A stretch of 13,208 bases of DNA from Desulfurococcales archaeon (GTDB lineage: Archaea > Thermoproteota > Thermoprotei_A > Sulfolobales > Desulfurococcaceae), in contig JAMOPC010000197.1 in assembly GCA_027064845.1 (NCBI GenBank), positions 1-13,208 on the forward strand, read 5' to 3'. The notes beneath the pieces are model-generated. The model saw only the letters and a list, made by a program, of their open reading frames with translations, did no database searches and was not told the DNA's origin. The position numbers and the translations under genes are program-made. Positions 6,673-13,208 of this stretch are shown piece by piece (within the stretch, counting starts at the first letter, position 1; every line of letters begins with the position of its first letter).

Positions 6673-8220
6673 TTATCTCTTCCTCCTCCTCAGTTGTTTC
6701 CTACTAACTCTTCCTCTAATCAATGCCCAGTATATCCATGCCCTCCTCTTAATAGATTCTATCCTTGTATGCTCTATACCGTTAAGATATGCTGCATACC
6801 TACTTCCAGATATGAGTTTAGACCTCATTTTCGTATTACCCTTATATGCTAGAGTTATGAGAATCGCCATGTGTAAGATTTCCTTCTTCTTGATGGTTTC
6901 TTCTATATCGTTCCAGTATTTTTCTAGGAATCTCGTAGTGTGTTTGCCCTTGATAAATACTGGGTGTTCGATAATGGCTTTCAACAAAGGTATGTTTGTC
7001 TGGATCCCTGAAATAACGTATTCGCTCAGTGCTCTCTTCATTCTATTTATTGCTTCAAGCCTATTAGAACCCCATACAATGAGCTTTGATATCAAGGGGT
7101 TATATTCGCCTGGTACAAAACTATTGGAAGCAACACCCGAGTCAACACGTACTCCAGGACCTGAGGGTTCAATATAATATGTTATTGTGCCTGGGCTAGG
7201 CATAAGAGTTAGGGGATTCTCGGCATTTATTCTTGCCTCAATACTGTGTCCACGTATACTTATTTGTCTTTGTTTAAGAGTTAGTACTCCTTCTGTAGCT
7301 ATGATTATTTGTTGTTTCACTATATCTACTCCTGTGATGAACTCTGTGACGGGGTGCTCTACTTGTAGCCTAGCATTTATCTCCATGAAATAGTATTTTT
7401 TATGCTTGGGATCATAGAGCATTTCAACAGTTCCAGCATTAATATAGCCTATGTGTTTCATTAGCTTAACAGCATCTTCTGTAAGAGATTTCCTTATCTG
7501 AGTTGTTAGTGCTGGTGATGGTGCTTCCTCTATTATTTTCTGGTGTCTTCTCTGAATACTACAGTCTCTTTCGTAGAGGTGTATAATGTTATCTCCATCA
7601 CCTAGTATTTGTACCTCTATGTGCTTAGGGTTCTCAATATATGGTTCAACATAGAGTCTAGCGTCTTTGAAAGCATTTTCTGCCTCCTTCCTTGCTTGTT
7701 CATAGTATTTCTCTGCCTCTTCATTATTCCTGATAATTCTTATACCCATTCCTCCGCCTCCACCCACTGCCTTGAGCATTACTGGATAGCCATGATCCTT
7801 AGCGAACTCCACTATATCCTTTGGATCATTAACGTTCATCCATGGAAGTGTAGGAACTTCTGCTTCAACAGCTTTCTTCTTAGCACGTACTTTGTCTCCA
7901 GCTAACTCCATGACCTCGGGAGAGGGTCCTATGAAAATAAATCCTTTTTCTACAACTCTTTTTGCAAATACAGGGTTTTCGCTTAAGAAACCATATCCTG
8001 GATGTATAGCATCTGCACCAAGCTCTATAGCTGCATTGATTATATCATCTATGTCGAGATAATTTGATACTTCATAGTCTTCGCTCATGAATTTCCTGTG
8101 TAGGCTATTTTTATCTATAGAAGTGTATATTCCGAGAGGAACATATCCTAATTCTCGAATGCTCCTCGCTATTCTTATTGCTATTTCTCCTCTGTTCGCT
8201 ATCATTATTCTAAGTGTCAT
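6673..8220 (-). CDS. Biotin carboxylase subunit (acetyl/propionyl-CoA or pyruvate carboxylase type)
   Basis: ATP-grasp enzyme that carboxylates biotin on a carrier protein using ATP and bicarbonate, the first half-reaction of biotin-dependent carboxylases. The order is complete: N-domain RIMIANRGEIAIRIARS (4-20); HPGYGFLSEN (73-82); Gly-rich ATP lid KAVGGGGGMGIR (150-161); ERDCSIQRRHQK (217-228); active site EINARLQVEHPVTE (280-293). All the signature segments are kept. The usual YDP near residue 373 reads YNP. The protein has 515 residues against about 450 for typical single subunits: an added tail of about 65-70 residues is strongly basic and ends RRRKR. ATG 8220 has a GGGG ribosome site about 8 nt upstream. 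No biotin carrier or carboxyltransferase gene is in the window, so the acceptor (acetyl-CoA, propionyl-CoA, pyruvate) cannot be told. It lies 187 bp upstream of ppsA on the same strand. Confidence 0.92.
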   Translation of the reverse strand: MTLRIMIANRGEIAIRIARSIRELGYVPLGIYTSIDKNSLHRKFMSEDYEVSNYLDIDDIINAAIELGADAIHPGYGFLSENPVFAKRVVEKGFIFIGPSPEVMELAGDKVRAKKKAVEAEVPTLPWMNVNDPKDIVEFAKDHGYPVMLKAVGGGGGMGIRIIRNNEEAEKYYEQARKEAENAFKDARLYVEPYIENPKHIEVQILGDGDNIIHLYERDCSIQRRHQKIIEEAPSPALTTQIRKSLTEDAVKLMKHIGYINAGTVEMLYDPKHKKYYFMEINARLQVEHPVTEFITGVDIVKQQIIIATEGVLTLKQRQISIRGHSIEARINAENPLTLMPSPGTITYYIEPSGPGVRVDSGVASNSFVPGEYNPLISKLIVWGSNRLEAINRMKRALSEYVISGIQTNIPLLKAIIEHPVFIKGKHTTRFLEKYWNDIEETIKKKEILHMAILITLAYKGNTKMRSKLISGSRYAAYLNGIEHTRIESIKRRAWIYWALIRGRVSRKQLRRRKR

Positions 8221-8293
8221 GAAAATACCCCACTACTCATTAAAGCGATCTACTTTTCTCACCACTAATTGATCAGTTTTATCTTCTTGCTCG

Positions 8294-8302
8294 TTTATAT
8301 AT
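8294..8302 (-). promoter_or_regulatory. TATA box of the biotin carboxylase gene
   Basis: Minus-strand ATATATAAA lies about 75 nt before the ATG at 8220 and predicts transcription start near 8272 with a leader of about 50 nt. The surrounding gap (8221-8344) is AT-rich and holds no gene. Confidence 0.45.
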
Positions 8303-8344
8303 GTGTAAGTAATGTTTAATAATTTTAAGTTTTGAGATATAAGC

Positions 8345-9040
8345 TTATATGTATCTAAGTCTAATAGGAGTTTTCTTCGTTAAATCATTGAGAGCCTTGA
8401 TTATATCATTGGTATTTTCGAGTTGTTTGAATACTTCTAGATCATCGATAGTTATTGGAGCGACTCTATATATAGCCAGGCTAGCACCAATTGTTTCTAT
8501 GATGTGTCCAATGCCTCTATCGGTGAATAACTGTGTAATTGTTTTGAGGTCTTGCTTGCTAGGTATTGGGATGTTGGATGGATGAGTATGTGCTGATAAA
8601 CACTGTGGTATCCTTGGGAGAAGCACTTTGTCTTCTTCTCCCTCTATTAGAAACGCTTTTCCATCGAATAGTATTCCTAAATAGTACTCGTGGCGAGTTG
8701 CTATGGTTTTAGTAGCGTATTCCTTCATTTTATAGTGTAGAGTTTCACGATAATAATCAATTATTTCCTCGTAGAGTGTTCTTAGATTAGTATCTCCTCT
8801 ACCAATAGTTGCATAGACATTGTGTTTTTCCGAGAAAATATTAATGCTTTCTAATAGATCATAGTTACACTTAATGCCATCAACTACTACTGTATAGTTC
8901 TCGAGCTCATGTGAATTAATGAGAACTTCTTCACACTCAGCATCTTCTAGGATATCTTCTAAGAAGTTTATGGTGCGTGCTAAAAAAGCGATTTTTTCCG
9001 TATAATTGTTCTTAATGATTGCTTGGTATTTGTGTTTCAC
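8345..9040 (-). CDS. JAMM (MPN+/JAB1-type) metalloprotease-like protein with unassigned N-terminal half
   Basis: A 231-residue protein, no signal peptide or membrane segment, probably cytosolic. Residues 151-164, HTHPSNIPIPSKQD, fit the JAMM zinc motif H-x-H-x7-S-x2-D exactly (His151, His153, Ser161, Asp164). The same motif is found in archaeal and eukaryotic JAMM isopeptidases and in bacterial RadC. The catalytic Glu expected at the first strand of the fold is plausibly Glu118 in HEYYLGILFDG. So the JAMM core covers about 112-205 and is predicted active; possible roles are removal of ubiquitin-like (SAMP/Urm1) tags or another peptidase step (inference). Residues 1-105 match no domain I recognise: mixed helical/strand, acidic, with no Cys pairs. 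Start is GTG 9040. It lies 6 nt after the M20 peptidase stop codon, and the ribosome site GATGATC overlaps that stop, so the two genes are translationally coupled. Confidence 0.75.
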   Translation of the reverse strand: MKHKYQAIIKNNYTEKIAFLARTINFLEDILEDAECEEVLINSHELENYTVVVDGIKCNYDLLESINIFSEKHNVYATIGRGDTNLRTLYEEIIDYYRETLHYKMKEYATKTIATRHEYYLGILFDGKAFLIEGEEDKVLLPRIPQCLSAHTHPSNIPIPSKQDLKTITQLFTDRGIGHIIETIGASLAIYRVAPITIDDLEVFKQLENTNDIIKALNDLTKKTPIRLRYI

Positions 9041-9046
9041 TATAGA

Positions 9047-10282
9047 TCATCTACTTCGTCTCGCTAATAAGTCTATTACATCGACGTATATGTCTATTGC
9101 TTTATGTAAAGATTCTATAGGTATGTACTCATCTGTTTTATGAGCCATATTTGGTTCTCCGGGGCCATATGATGCTGCTTGTATGCCTTTACTCGTGTAG
9201 TATCTAAGGTCTAGTCCACCAACACAAATGGTTTTCCTTGGTTCTTTACCTATGTTCTTCTTCACAGCTTCTTCTAGTACTCTAACTATTTCAGAGTCTG
9301 GATCAGTTATTGCTGGCTCCATTTTCTCAACTATTTCTAATTCAACTTCTGCTCCAGCTGTGCTAGATGCTTTTTTGATAACCTGTTCAAGCTCACTTAT
9401 CACTTCAGAAGTATTTTCTTCAACAATTAGTCTCCTATCAATACTGAATCCTGAGAGGCCTGGCACAATGTTTATGCTTCCCGGAGATAACAGTTTTCCT
9501 CCCAGGGTAGCCGTGGGATGATTTGCTATCTCTATATCGTATAGGTATTTACTCTTCTTCTTTTCTAGAGAGGGTAGATAGTTTTCAATCAAATACTTTG
9601 CTACATAAACCATTTTTTCAAATGCATTTACTCCCAGCATAGGAACCGATCCATGTGCTTGTTTACCCTTAACCTTTACCATAGCCCATACAGATCCTTT
9701 GTGTCCATGCCATATGTTGTCTAAACCGCTTGGCTCAGCTATTATTACCCAATCGGGTCTGCTGCCGAGTTCGTTTACCAAGTAACCAGTACCTGTCGCC
9801 CCACCTATTTCTTCGTCAGGAACGATGGCGGCTTCAACAATTATGTCTGGTTCTTTATCTTGTTGCGCATAGTATATCATAGACGCTAGAAACGCTGCAA
9901 TTCCGCCCTTCATATCCGTTGAACCACGTCCATATATCTTGCCGTCTTTCTTTAATGGTTTAAAAGGCTCTGTAATACTCCACCCTTCTCCAGGAAAGAC
10001 AACGTCGTAGTGCCCATTGAATTGAAGAACTTTGTCCCCAGAACCTATTCTAGCCAATAAAATATATCTTGGTTTATCGGGATTCATTTCTGGACGTAAT
10101 TTTTCTTTAACATATTCATCTGGTACACGATGAATAGTTACGTGCATGCCGTATTTTTTCAGTACCTCGGCATAGTAAGTTATAATATCCTTATAGGCTT
10201 CGCCGAGAACTGTAGGGAACTTTATGCTTTCCATAAGTATTTCTTCAGCGAGGTCATATACCCACTGTGGGAGCTTAGACAT
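9047..10282 (-). CDS. M20-family metallopeptidase / deacylase (ArgE/DapE/carboxypeptidase group)
   Basis: A 411-residue two-zinc hydrolase of the ArgE/DapE/ACY1/CPG2 family, which cleaves N-acyl amino acids or C-terminal residues. Metal and catalytic residues are in order: His91 in GHYDVV with Asp93; bridging Asp123 in GRGSTDMKGG; general-base Glu157 with metal-ligand Glu158 in VPDEEIGG; Glu183 in AEPSG (bound-metal position); His381 in NMAHKTDE. The lid/dimer domain (about 190-310) starts with HGHKGS and carries QAHGS with His210. No signal peptide, so intracellular. Start: the frame extends to GTG 10294, but ATG 10282 has GGTG 6 nt upstream, and the upstream GTGs are part of that site. It forms an operon with the downstream JAMM gene. 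The exact substrate is not readable; an amino-acid biosynthetic role (ArgE, DapE) is not backed by neighbours, so peptide turnover is equally likely. Confidence 0.88.
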   Translation of the reverse strand: MSKLPQWVYDLAEEILMESIKFPTVLGEAYKDIITYYAEVLKKYGMHVTIHRVPDEYVKEKLRPEMNPDKPRYILLARIGSGDKVLQFNGHYDVVFPGEGWSITEPFKPLKKDGKIYGRGSTDMKGGIAAFLASMIYYAQQDKEPDIIVEAAIVPDEEIGGATGTGYLVNELGSRPDWVIIAEPSGLDNIWHGHKGSVWAMVKVKGKQAHGSVPMLGVNAFEKMVYVAKYLIENYLPSLEKKKSKYLYDIEIANHPTATLGGKLLSPGSINIVPGLSGFSIDRRLIVEENTSEVISELEQVIKKASSTAGAEVELEIVEKMEPAITDPDSEIVRVLEEAVKKNIGKEPRKTICVGGLDLRYYTSKGIQAASYGPGEPNMAHKTDEYIPIESLHKAIDIYVDVIDLLARRSR

Positions 10283-10461
10283 ATTTTTCACCACGTACTA
10301 AGATACATTATGTATTCGTGATATAGAAATAGATTATTTTATGTAGTTATAAAATAATTTATCCAAGATAAATTTATTTGCATATAAATATATTAAGCAA
10401 TATCTTTATACATGATTCAAAATATATGGATAAACCTTTTATATTATATATACGTATATAC
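10283..10461. promoter_or_regulatory. Divergent promoter region between M20 and PiT genes
   Basis: This 179-bp, very AT-rich gap serves both directions. For the M20 gene, GGTG (10289-10292) is the ribosome site and a weak TATA-like CTATAT lies near 10320-10326. For the PiT gene, TTTATATTA at 10438-10446 is a good TATA, predicting transcription start near 10464. That is at the ATG itself (leaderless) or 15 nt before GTG 10480. The gap also contains the inverted repeat at 10356-10374. Confidence 0.4.
10356..10374. repeat. Perfect 8-bp inverted repeat, possible operator
   Basis: AATTTATC (10356-10363) and GATAAATT (10367-10374) are exact reverse complements around a 3-nt spacer CAA. It lies between the two divergent promoters, about 65 bp upstream of the PiT TATA box. 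Sequence this AT-rich can form such a repeat by chance. Confidence 0.35.
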
Positions 10462-11526
10462 ATGATAACGGGAGCAAAAGTGATAGATACAACACTGTTG
10501 CTACTATTAATTGGATATACTGCATCGTTTTTCATGGCCTGGAACATAGGAGCAAATGATGCTAGTAACCCTACGGATACAGCTGTTGGTTCAGGAGCAT
10601 TAACAATTAAGCAAGCACTAATACTTTTCAGCATATTCGCAGGTGTTGGTGCACTCTTTCAGGGCTGGATGGTTATGAAAACTTTTGGTAAAGGAGTAGT
10701 TTCAGACGTAGATTTAATTGGCGCATTATCGGCTGTGGCAGCAGCAGGTACATGGGTAATTATAGCTTCGTGGAAAGGAATACCAGTATCAACTAGTCAG
10801 AGCGTGGCGGGAGGAGTACTAGGTATAGGATTAGCATATGTGTTCTTAGGGAAAATAGGTTTGAATGATATACATTGGAGCGTAGTTTATAAGATCTTGC
10901 TAAGCTGGGTTACTAGCCCAATTCTTAGTATATTGTTTGCGATAATTTTATTCCACGTATTGGCGTTGATGACCTATAATCTGGAGAAGAAAGGTTTCAA
11001 TGTTCGTCGTTTTCTAAAAGTATTGCTCATTATATCACTTATATTTTCTGCATATTCATTCGGGGCAAACGATGTGGGTAATGCCACAGGCGTATATTAT
11101 ATAGTTACATCAAAGTATTTGGGATTGCCTAACACTAGTACACGTATATTTCTAGCACTACTAGGAAGCATCGGAATAGCCTTAGGCGGTTTCACGCTTG
11201 GTAAAAGAGTTATCGTTACTGTTGGTTACCGAATAACACGATTAGATCTTGTCGCAGGAGCTGCGGCAGAGTATGCAAATGCACTAACTGTTTGGTTATT
11301 CACCACTATTCCATATCAATTATTCGGCTATGGAATGCCTATATCAACGACACACGCTAGTGTATCAGCGATTATCGGTGTAGGTATTGCCAAGAATAAA
11401 AACCTAAGTGGTATAAATTGGAAAATAGTGTTAATTATATTTGCGTCCTGGTTATTCACATTACCTATAACGATTTCTCTAGGATTCATATACTATACAT
11501 TAATCAATGGTTTTTTGCATATATGA
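10462..11526 (+). CDS. PiT-family inorganic phosphate permease
   Basis: Cation-coupled phosphate transporter in the cytoplasmic membrane. The 354 residues contain about ten hydrophobic segments and the internal duplication typical of the family. The first half carries GANDASNPTDTAVGSGALT (30-48) and IPVSTSQS (107-114). The second half carries the matching GANDVGNATG (201-210) and MPISTTHA (292-299). The frame extends upstream to 10378, but that part has no family similarity and overlaps the TATA box. ATG 10462 lies at the predicted transcription start (leaderless); GTG 10480 is an alternative with GGGAG 5 nt upstream. The DUF47 partner gene follows after 28 nt and supports phosphate as substrate; some PiT relatives carry sulfate instead. 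Regulation by phosphate level is likely for this gene pair but cannot be seen directly. Confidence 0.92.
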   Translation: MITGAKVIDTTLLLLLIGYTASFFMAWNIGANDASNPTDTAVGSGALTIKQALILFSIFAGVGALFQGWMVMKTFGKGVVSDVDLIGALSAVAAAGTWVIIASWKGIPVSTSQSVAGGVLGIGLAYVFLGKIGLNDIHWSVVYKILLSWVTSPILSILFAIILFHVLALMTYNLEKKGFNVRRFLKVLLIISLIFSAYSFGANDVGNATGVYYIVTSKYLGLPNTSTRIFLALLGSIGIALGGFTLGKRVIVTVGYRITRLDLVAGAAAEYANALTVWLFTTIPYQLFGYGMPISTTHASVSAIIGVGIAKNKNLSGINWKIVLIIFASWLFTLPITISLGFIYYTLINGFLHI

Positions 11527-11554
11527 CTTATAATGAGTGAGGTGCTAGGTAGTA

Positions 11555-12226
11555 ATGTCTACATGGATATGGATTTCGGGTAGACGAGAAAAGGAAGTCA
11601 TTCTCAAAAGTACTGATCACTTAGAATACGTATATAAGACAGTGATACACCTCAATATAATGCTGAATAAGATCCAGAAATTAGAATATGAAGATGCACA
11701 ACTAGAATACGAGGAAATAAACAAATATGAAGAAGAAGCTGATAGAATAAAACGCGAAATCATAGGTGAGCTAAGCAAAGGGAATATTCATCCAATGGAT
11801 AGAGAAGATTTATTGAGGTTAATTTTCCAAGCAGATGATATAGCGGCTTATGCTAAAGCATCTGGACGAAGATTAAAGTTGCTTATCGAATTAGGATACG
11901 ACATACCTGATCAGTTATTATCTTTATTAATCAACATGGTTAGAGACATTGTAAAAATGATTGAGATGCTGAAACAAGCAGTATTTCAAATAACAAAGGA
12001 TCCACGTAAAAGTCTTGAAATGACACACGCCATTGAGGATATTGAAGAGAAAGTCGATGATGTACGTCTAGAAGCTCTTAAACTAATATTTCGAACGTGT
12101 AGTGAAACCTTTGATAGTAAATGTGTTCTATATAAAGAAATAGTTGACAACATAGAGAATACAGCCGATAAATGTGAAGATACAGGCGACGTAATAAGAT
12201 CGATATCATTATCTCATCTCAAATAA
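11555..12226 (+). CDS. DUF47 / PhoU-like phosphate transport regulator
   Basis: A 223-residue all-helical cytosolic protein of the DUF47 (TIGR00153, PhoU-related) family, usually encoded beside PiT permeases and thought to regulate them. It has the PhoU-type acidic, metal-binding helices: YEEEADRIKREI (about 58-69), IEDIEEKVDDVR (about 161-172) and ENTADKCEDTGDVIRSI near the C-terminus. Between them is IHPMDREDLLRLI (about 77-89), the conserved turn of the family. Length is normal and no domain is missing. It starts 28 nt after the PiT stop. GAGGTG lies at 11539-11544, 10 nt before the ATG, with AGGT at 11547-11550 as a closer option. An in-frame stop at 11546 rules out a longer start. It forms one operon with the permease gene. 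Confidence 0.9.
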   Translation: MSTWIWISGRREKEVILKSTDHLEYVYKTVIHLNIMLNKIQKLEYEDAQLEYEEINKYEEEADRIKREIIGELSKGNIHPMDREDLLRLIFQADDIAAYAKASGRRLKLLIELGYDIPDQLLSLLINMVRDIVKMIEMLKQAVFQITKDPRKSLEMTHAIEDIEEKVDDVRLEALKLIFRTCSETFDSKCVLYKEIVDNIENTADKCEDTGDVIRSISLSHLK

Positions 12227-12322
12227 TAATTCTACAAAGGGATTGTAAGCGGTTCTCTGAAATAGAGTCTCATAATACTTCGTATAAGTAATAATAATTA
12301 ATGACTAAGTGGTGAAACGTAC
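12227..12322 (+). promoter_or_regulatory. Intergenic region with probable promoter and ribosome site of the last gene
   Basis: This 96-bp gap follows the DUF47 stop. AT-rich sequence around 12283-12300 (TATAAGTAATAATAATTA) may hold the TATA box. GGTGA at 12311-12315 is the ribosome site for TTG at 12323. A short weak stem (CTCT/AGAG, about 12254-12268) is the only pairing seen. No strong terminator for the PiT/DUF47 operon is visible, so read-through into the next gene is possible. Confidence 0.35.
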
Positions 12323-13208
12323 TTGAAGAGGAAGAATCGAGGCGTAGCGAGAGCTAAGGAATGTATAGAGGAATGTATTGGAACAGATAATATCCCGAGA
12401 TGTTTTATCAAGTGTTATCTGAAATCGGCTGTTTTAGAAGCGTATGTATGGATTGATTATTTGAAGAAAATGTCGGAAGAAGTAATTAAGTTATATGGTT
12501 TTAATGCTGTTACTTATAGTAGAGAGTTTAAAAGCTTCTTGCAAGATCCATTAAGACATTTGGAGAAGAAGCTATTTATTTATACTCACGACATGGTAAG
12601 GGGAAGGATTACTAAAGAGGAGTATGCGGAGAAGGCAATGATGGCTATAAATACTAGTTTGAGAACAAATTTGAGAACTCTCTATCAGAACTGGGGCTTT
12701 TTAGCATTATTGAAGAACTTGTATCGTGAGGGAACACTTGTAATATATCCTGAGCACAAAATACTATCGCTAGAGAGAAGCGGGAAACAAAAACTCAGAT
12801 GGATACCTCCTAATTTAATTATCGATGTTCCGGGATATGGAAGTTTAAGTTTCTTCATAGAAGCCCCGCGACCCCTTTCATGGGGGGATACTGGTGATCT
12901 TCAAAAGATCTGGAATTTATATACGGCACTTAGACCAGACATGATGGTTTATCGAGGTAGAGTATACGATATAATTGAGCCAGGAAACACTCCTCCGATC
13001 AAGAGACCGGACCTAATAATTGAGTATAAGGAATTACCTGATTGGTATAAGAGAGTTAGAGATGTTAAGGGACCGTTAGCAAAGCCTCTAAGTGCTGAGG
13101 AATGGCGTACTAGGTGGATTGAGGGATTATGGGATGGACTAGCTGATGTCTTGGGTGTTACTAGGAGGGAAGCGGCAGAAAAACTAAGTGGTAGAAAAGG
13201 AGTTAGGC
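12323..13208 (+). CDS. Unrecognised protein: twin CX3C motif and possible PD-(D/E)XK nuclease core, partial
   Basis: The frame is open from TTG 12323 to the window end (295 residues, C-terminus missing). I do not recognise the family. The N-terminus is basic, then Cys14, Cys18, Cys27 and Cys31 form C-x3-C-x8-C-x3-C, a likely metal site or twin CX3C helical hairpin; no further Cys occurs in the visible part. Residues 35-140 look helical and Lys/Leu-rich. Residues 160-240 alternate strands and loops: NLIIDVP, LSFFIEAPRP, then RPDMMVYRG (Asp206) and RPDLIIEYK (Asp230, Glu234, Lys236). This order, PD followed about 28 residues later by ExK, fits a PD-(D/E)XK nuclease core. That is an inference from motif shape only. 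A helical Trp-rich part (about 257-285) follows. GGTGA precedes the TTG by 7-8 nt. Codon use matches the neighbours, so recent transfer is not indicated. Confidence 0.65.
   Translation, partial: MKRKNRGVARAKECIEECIGTDNIPRCFIKCYLKSAVLEAYVWIDYLKKMSEEVIKLYGFNAVTYSREFKSFLQDPLRHLEKKLFIYTHDMVRGRITKEEYAEKAMMAINTSLRTNLRTLYQNWGFLALLKNLYREGTLVIYPEHKILSLERSGKQKLRWIPPNLIIDVPGYGSLSFFIEAPRPLSWGDTGDLQKIWNLYTALRPDMMVYRGRVYDIIEPGNTPPIKRPDLIIEYKELPDWYKRVRDVKGPLAKPLSAEEWRTRWIEGLWDGLADVLGVTRREAAEKLSGRKGVR

Noticed and set aside
10378..10461. A 28-residue N-terminal extension of the PiT permease
   Set aside because: It overlaps the best TATA box, has no family similarity and has no ribosome site. The permease starts naturally at 10462 or 10480.
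1..13208. CRISPR arrays, tRNA, rRNA, C/D-box guide RNAs or insertion sequences
   Set aside because: No regularly spaced repeats, cloverleaf-like sequences, paired C and D boxes or transposase frames were found in the intergenic parts on either strand by eye.

Overview
The window looks like the chromosome of a hyperthermophilic archaeon, most likely a Desulfurococcales crenarchaeote of the Staphylothermus type. The signs are AT-rich DNA, heavy use of AGA/AGG and ATA codons, proteins rich in Lys and Glu, TATA-box promoters, GGTG-type Shine-Dalgarno sites with GTG and TTG starts, and archaeal families (TrmB regulator, cyclic 2,3-diphosphoglycerate synthetase family, DUF47/PhoU-like protein, JAMM protein). 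The genus is an inference from gene content and composition.

Layout. (1) Positions 1-836, minus strand: 5' part of a gene for a membrane-anchored ABC-transporter substrate-binding protein of the Fe3+ (AfuA/FbpA-like) group, cut by the window edge. (2) 973-2485, plus strand and divergent from it: a RecA/KaiC-like P-loop protein whose gene overlaps a TrmB-type regulator gene. (3) 2497-8220, minus strand: a central-carbon block with a cyclic 2,3-diphosphoglycerate synthetase family protein, phosphoenolpyruvate synthase and a biotin carboxylase. (4) 8345-10282, minus strand: an operon of an M20 metallopeptidase followed 6 nt later by a protein with a textbook JAMM zinc motif. (5) 10462-12226, plus strand: a PiT-family phosphate permease and its DUF47 partner. 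(6) From 12323, plus strand: an unrecognised gene running off the window, with a twin CX3C motif at the N-terminus and a possible PD-(D/E)XK nuclease core.

How the genes fit together. Phosphoenolpyruvate synthase feeds gluconeogenesis from pyruvate. The neighbouring cyclic-diphosphoglycerate-type enzyme would act at the 2-phosphoglycerate level, and biotin carboxylase serves an acyl-CoA or pyruvate carboxylase/decarboxylase whose other subunits are not here. The P-loop/TrmB pair is well placed to control the divergent transporter gene. PiT plus DUF47 is a known phosphate-uptake pair.

There is no CRISPR array, insertion sequence, rRNA or recognisable tRNA. No intergenic stretch exceeds 300 bases; the gaps hold promoters, T-rich terminators, a strong inverted repeat before the phosphoenolpyruvate synthase gene and a smaller one between the M20 and PiT genes. 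The items most worth a second look are the JAMM protein with its unassigned N-terminal half, the terminal Cys-motif/nuclease-like gene, and the degenerate P-loop protein translated with a TrmB regulator.
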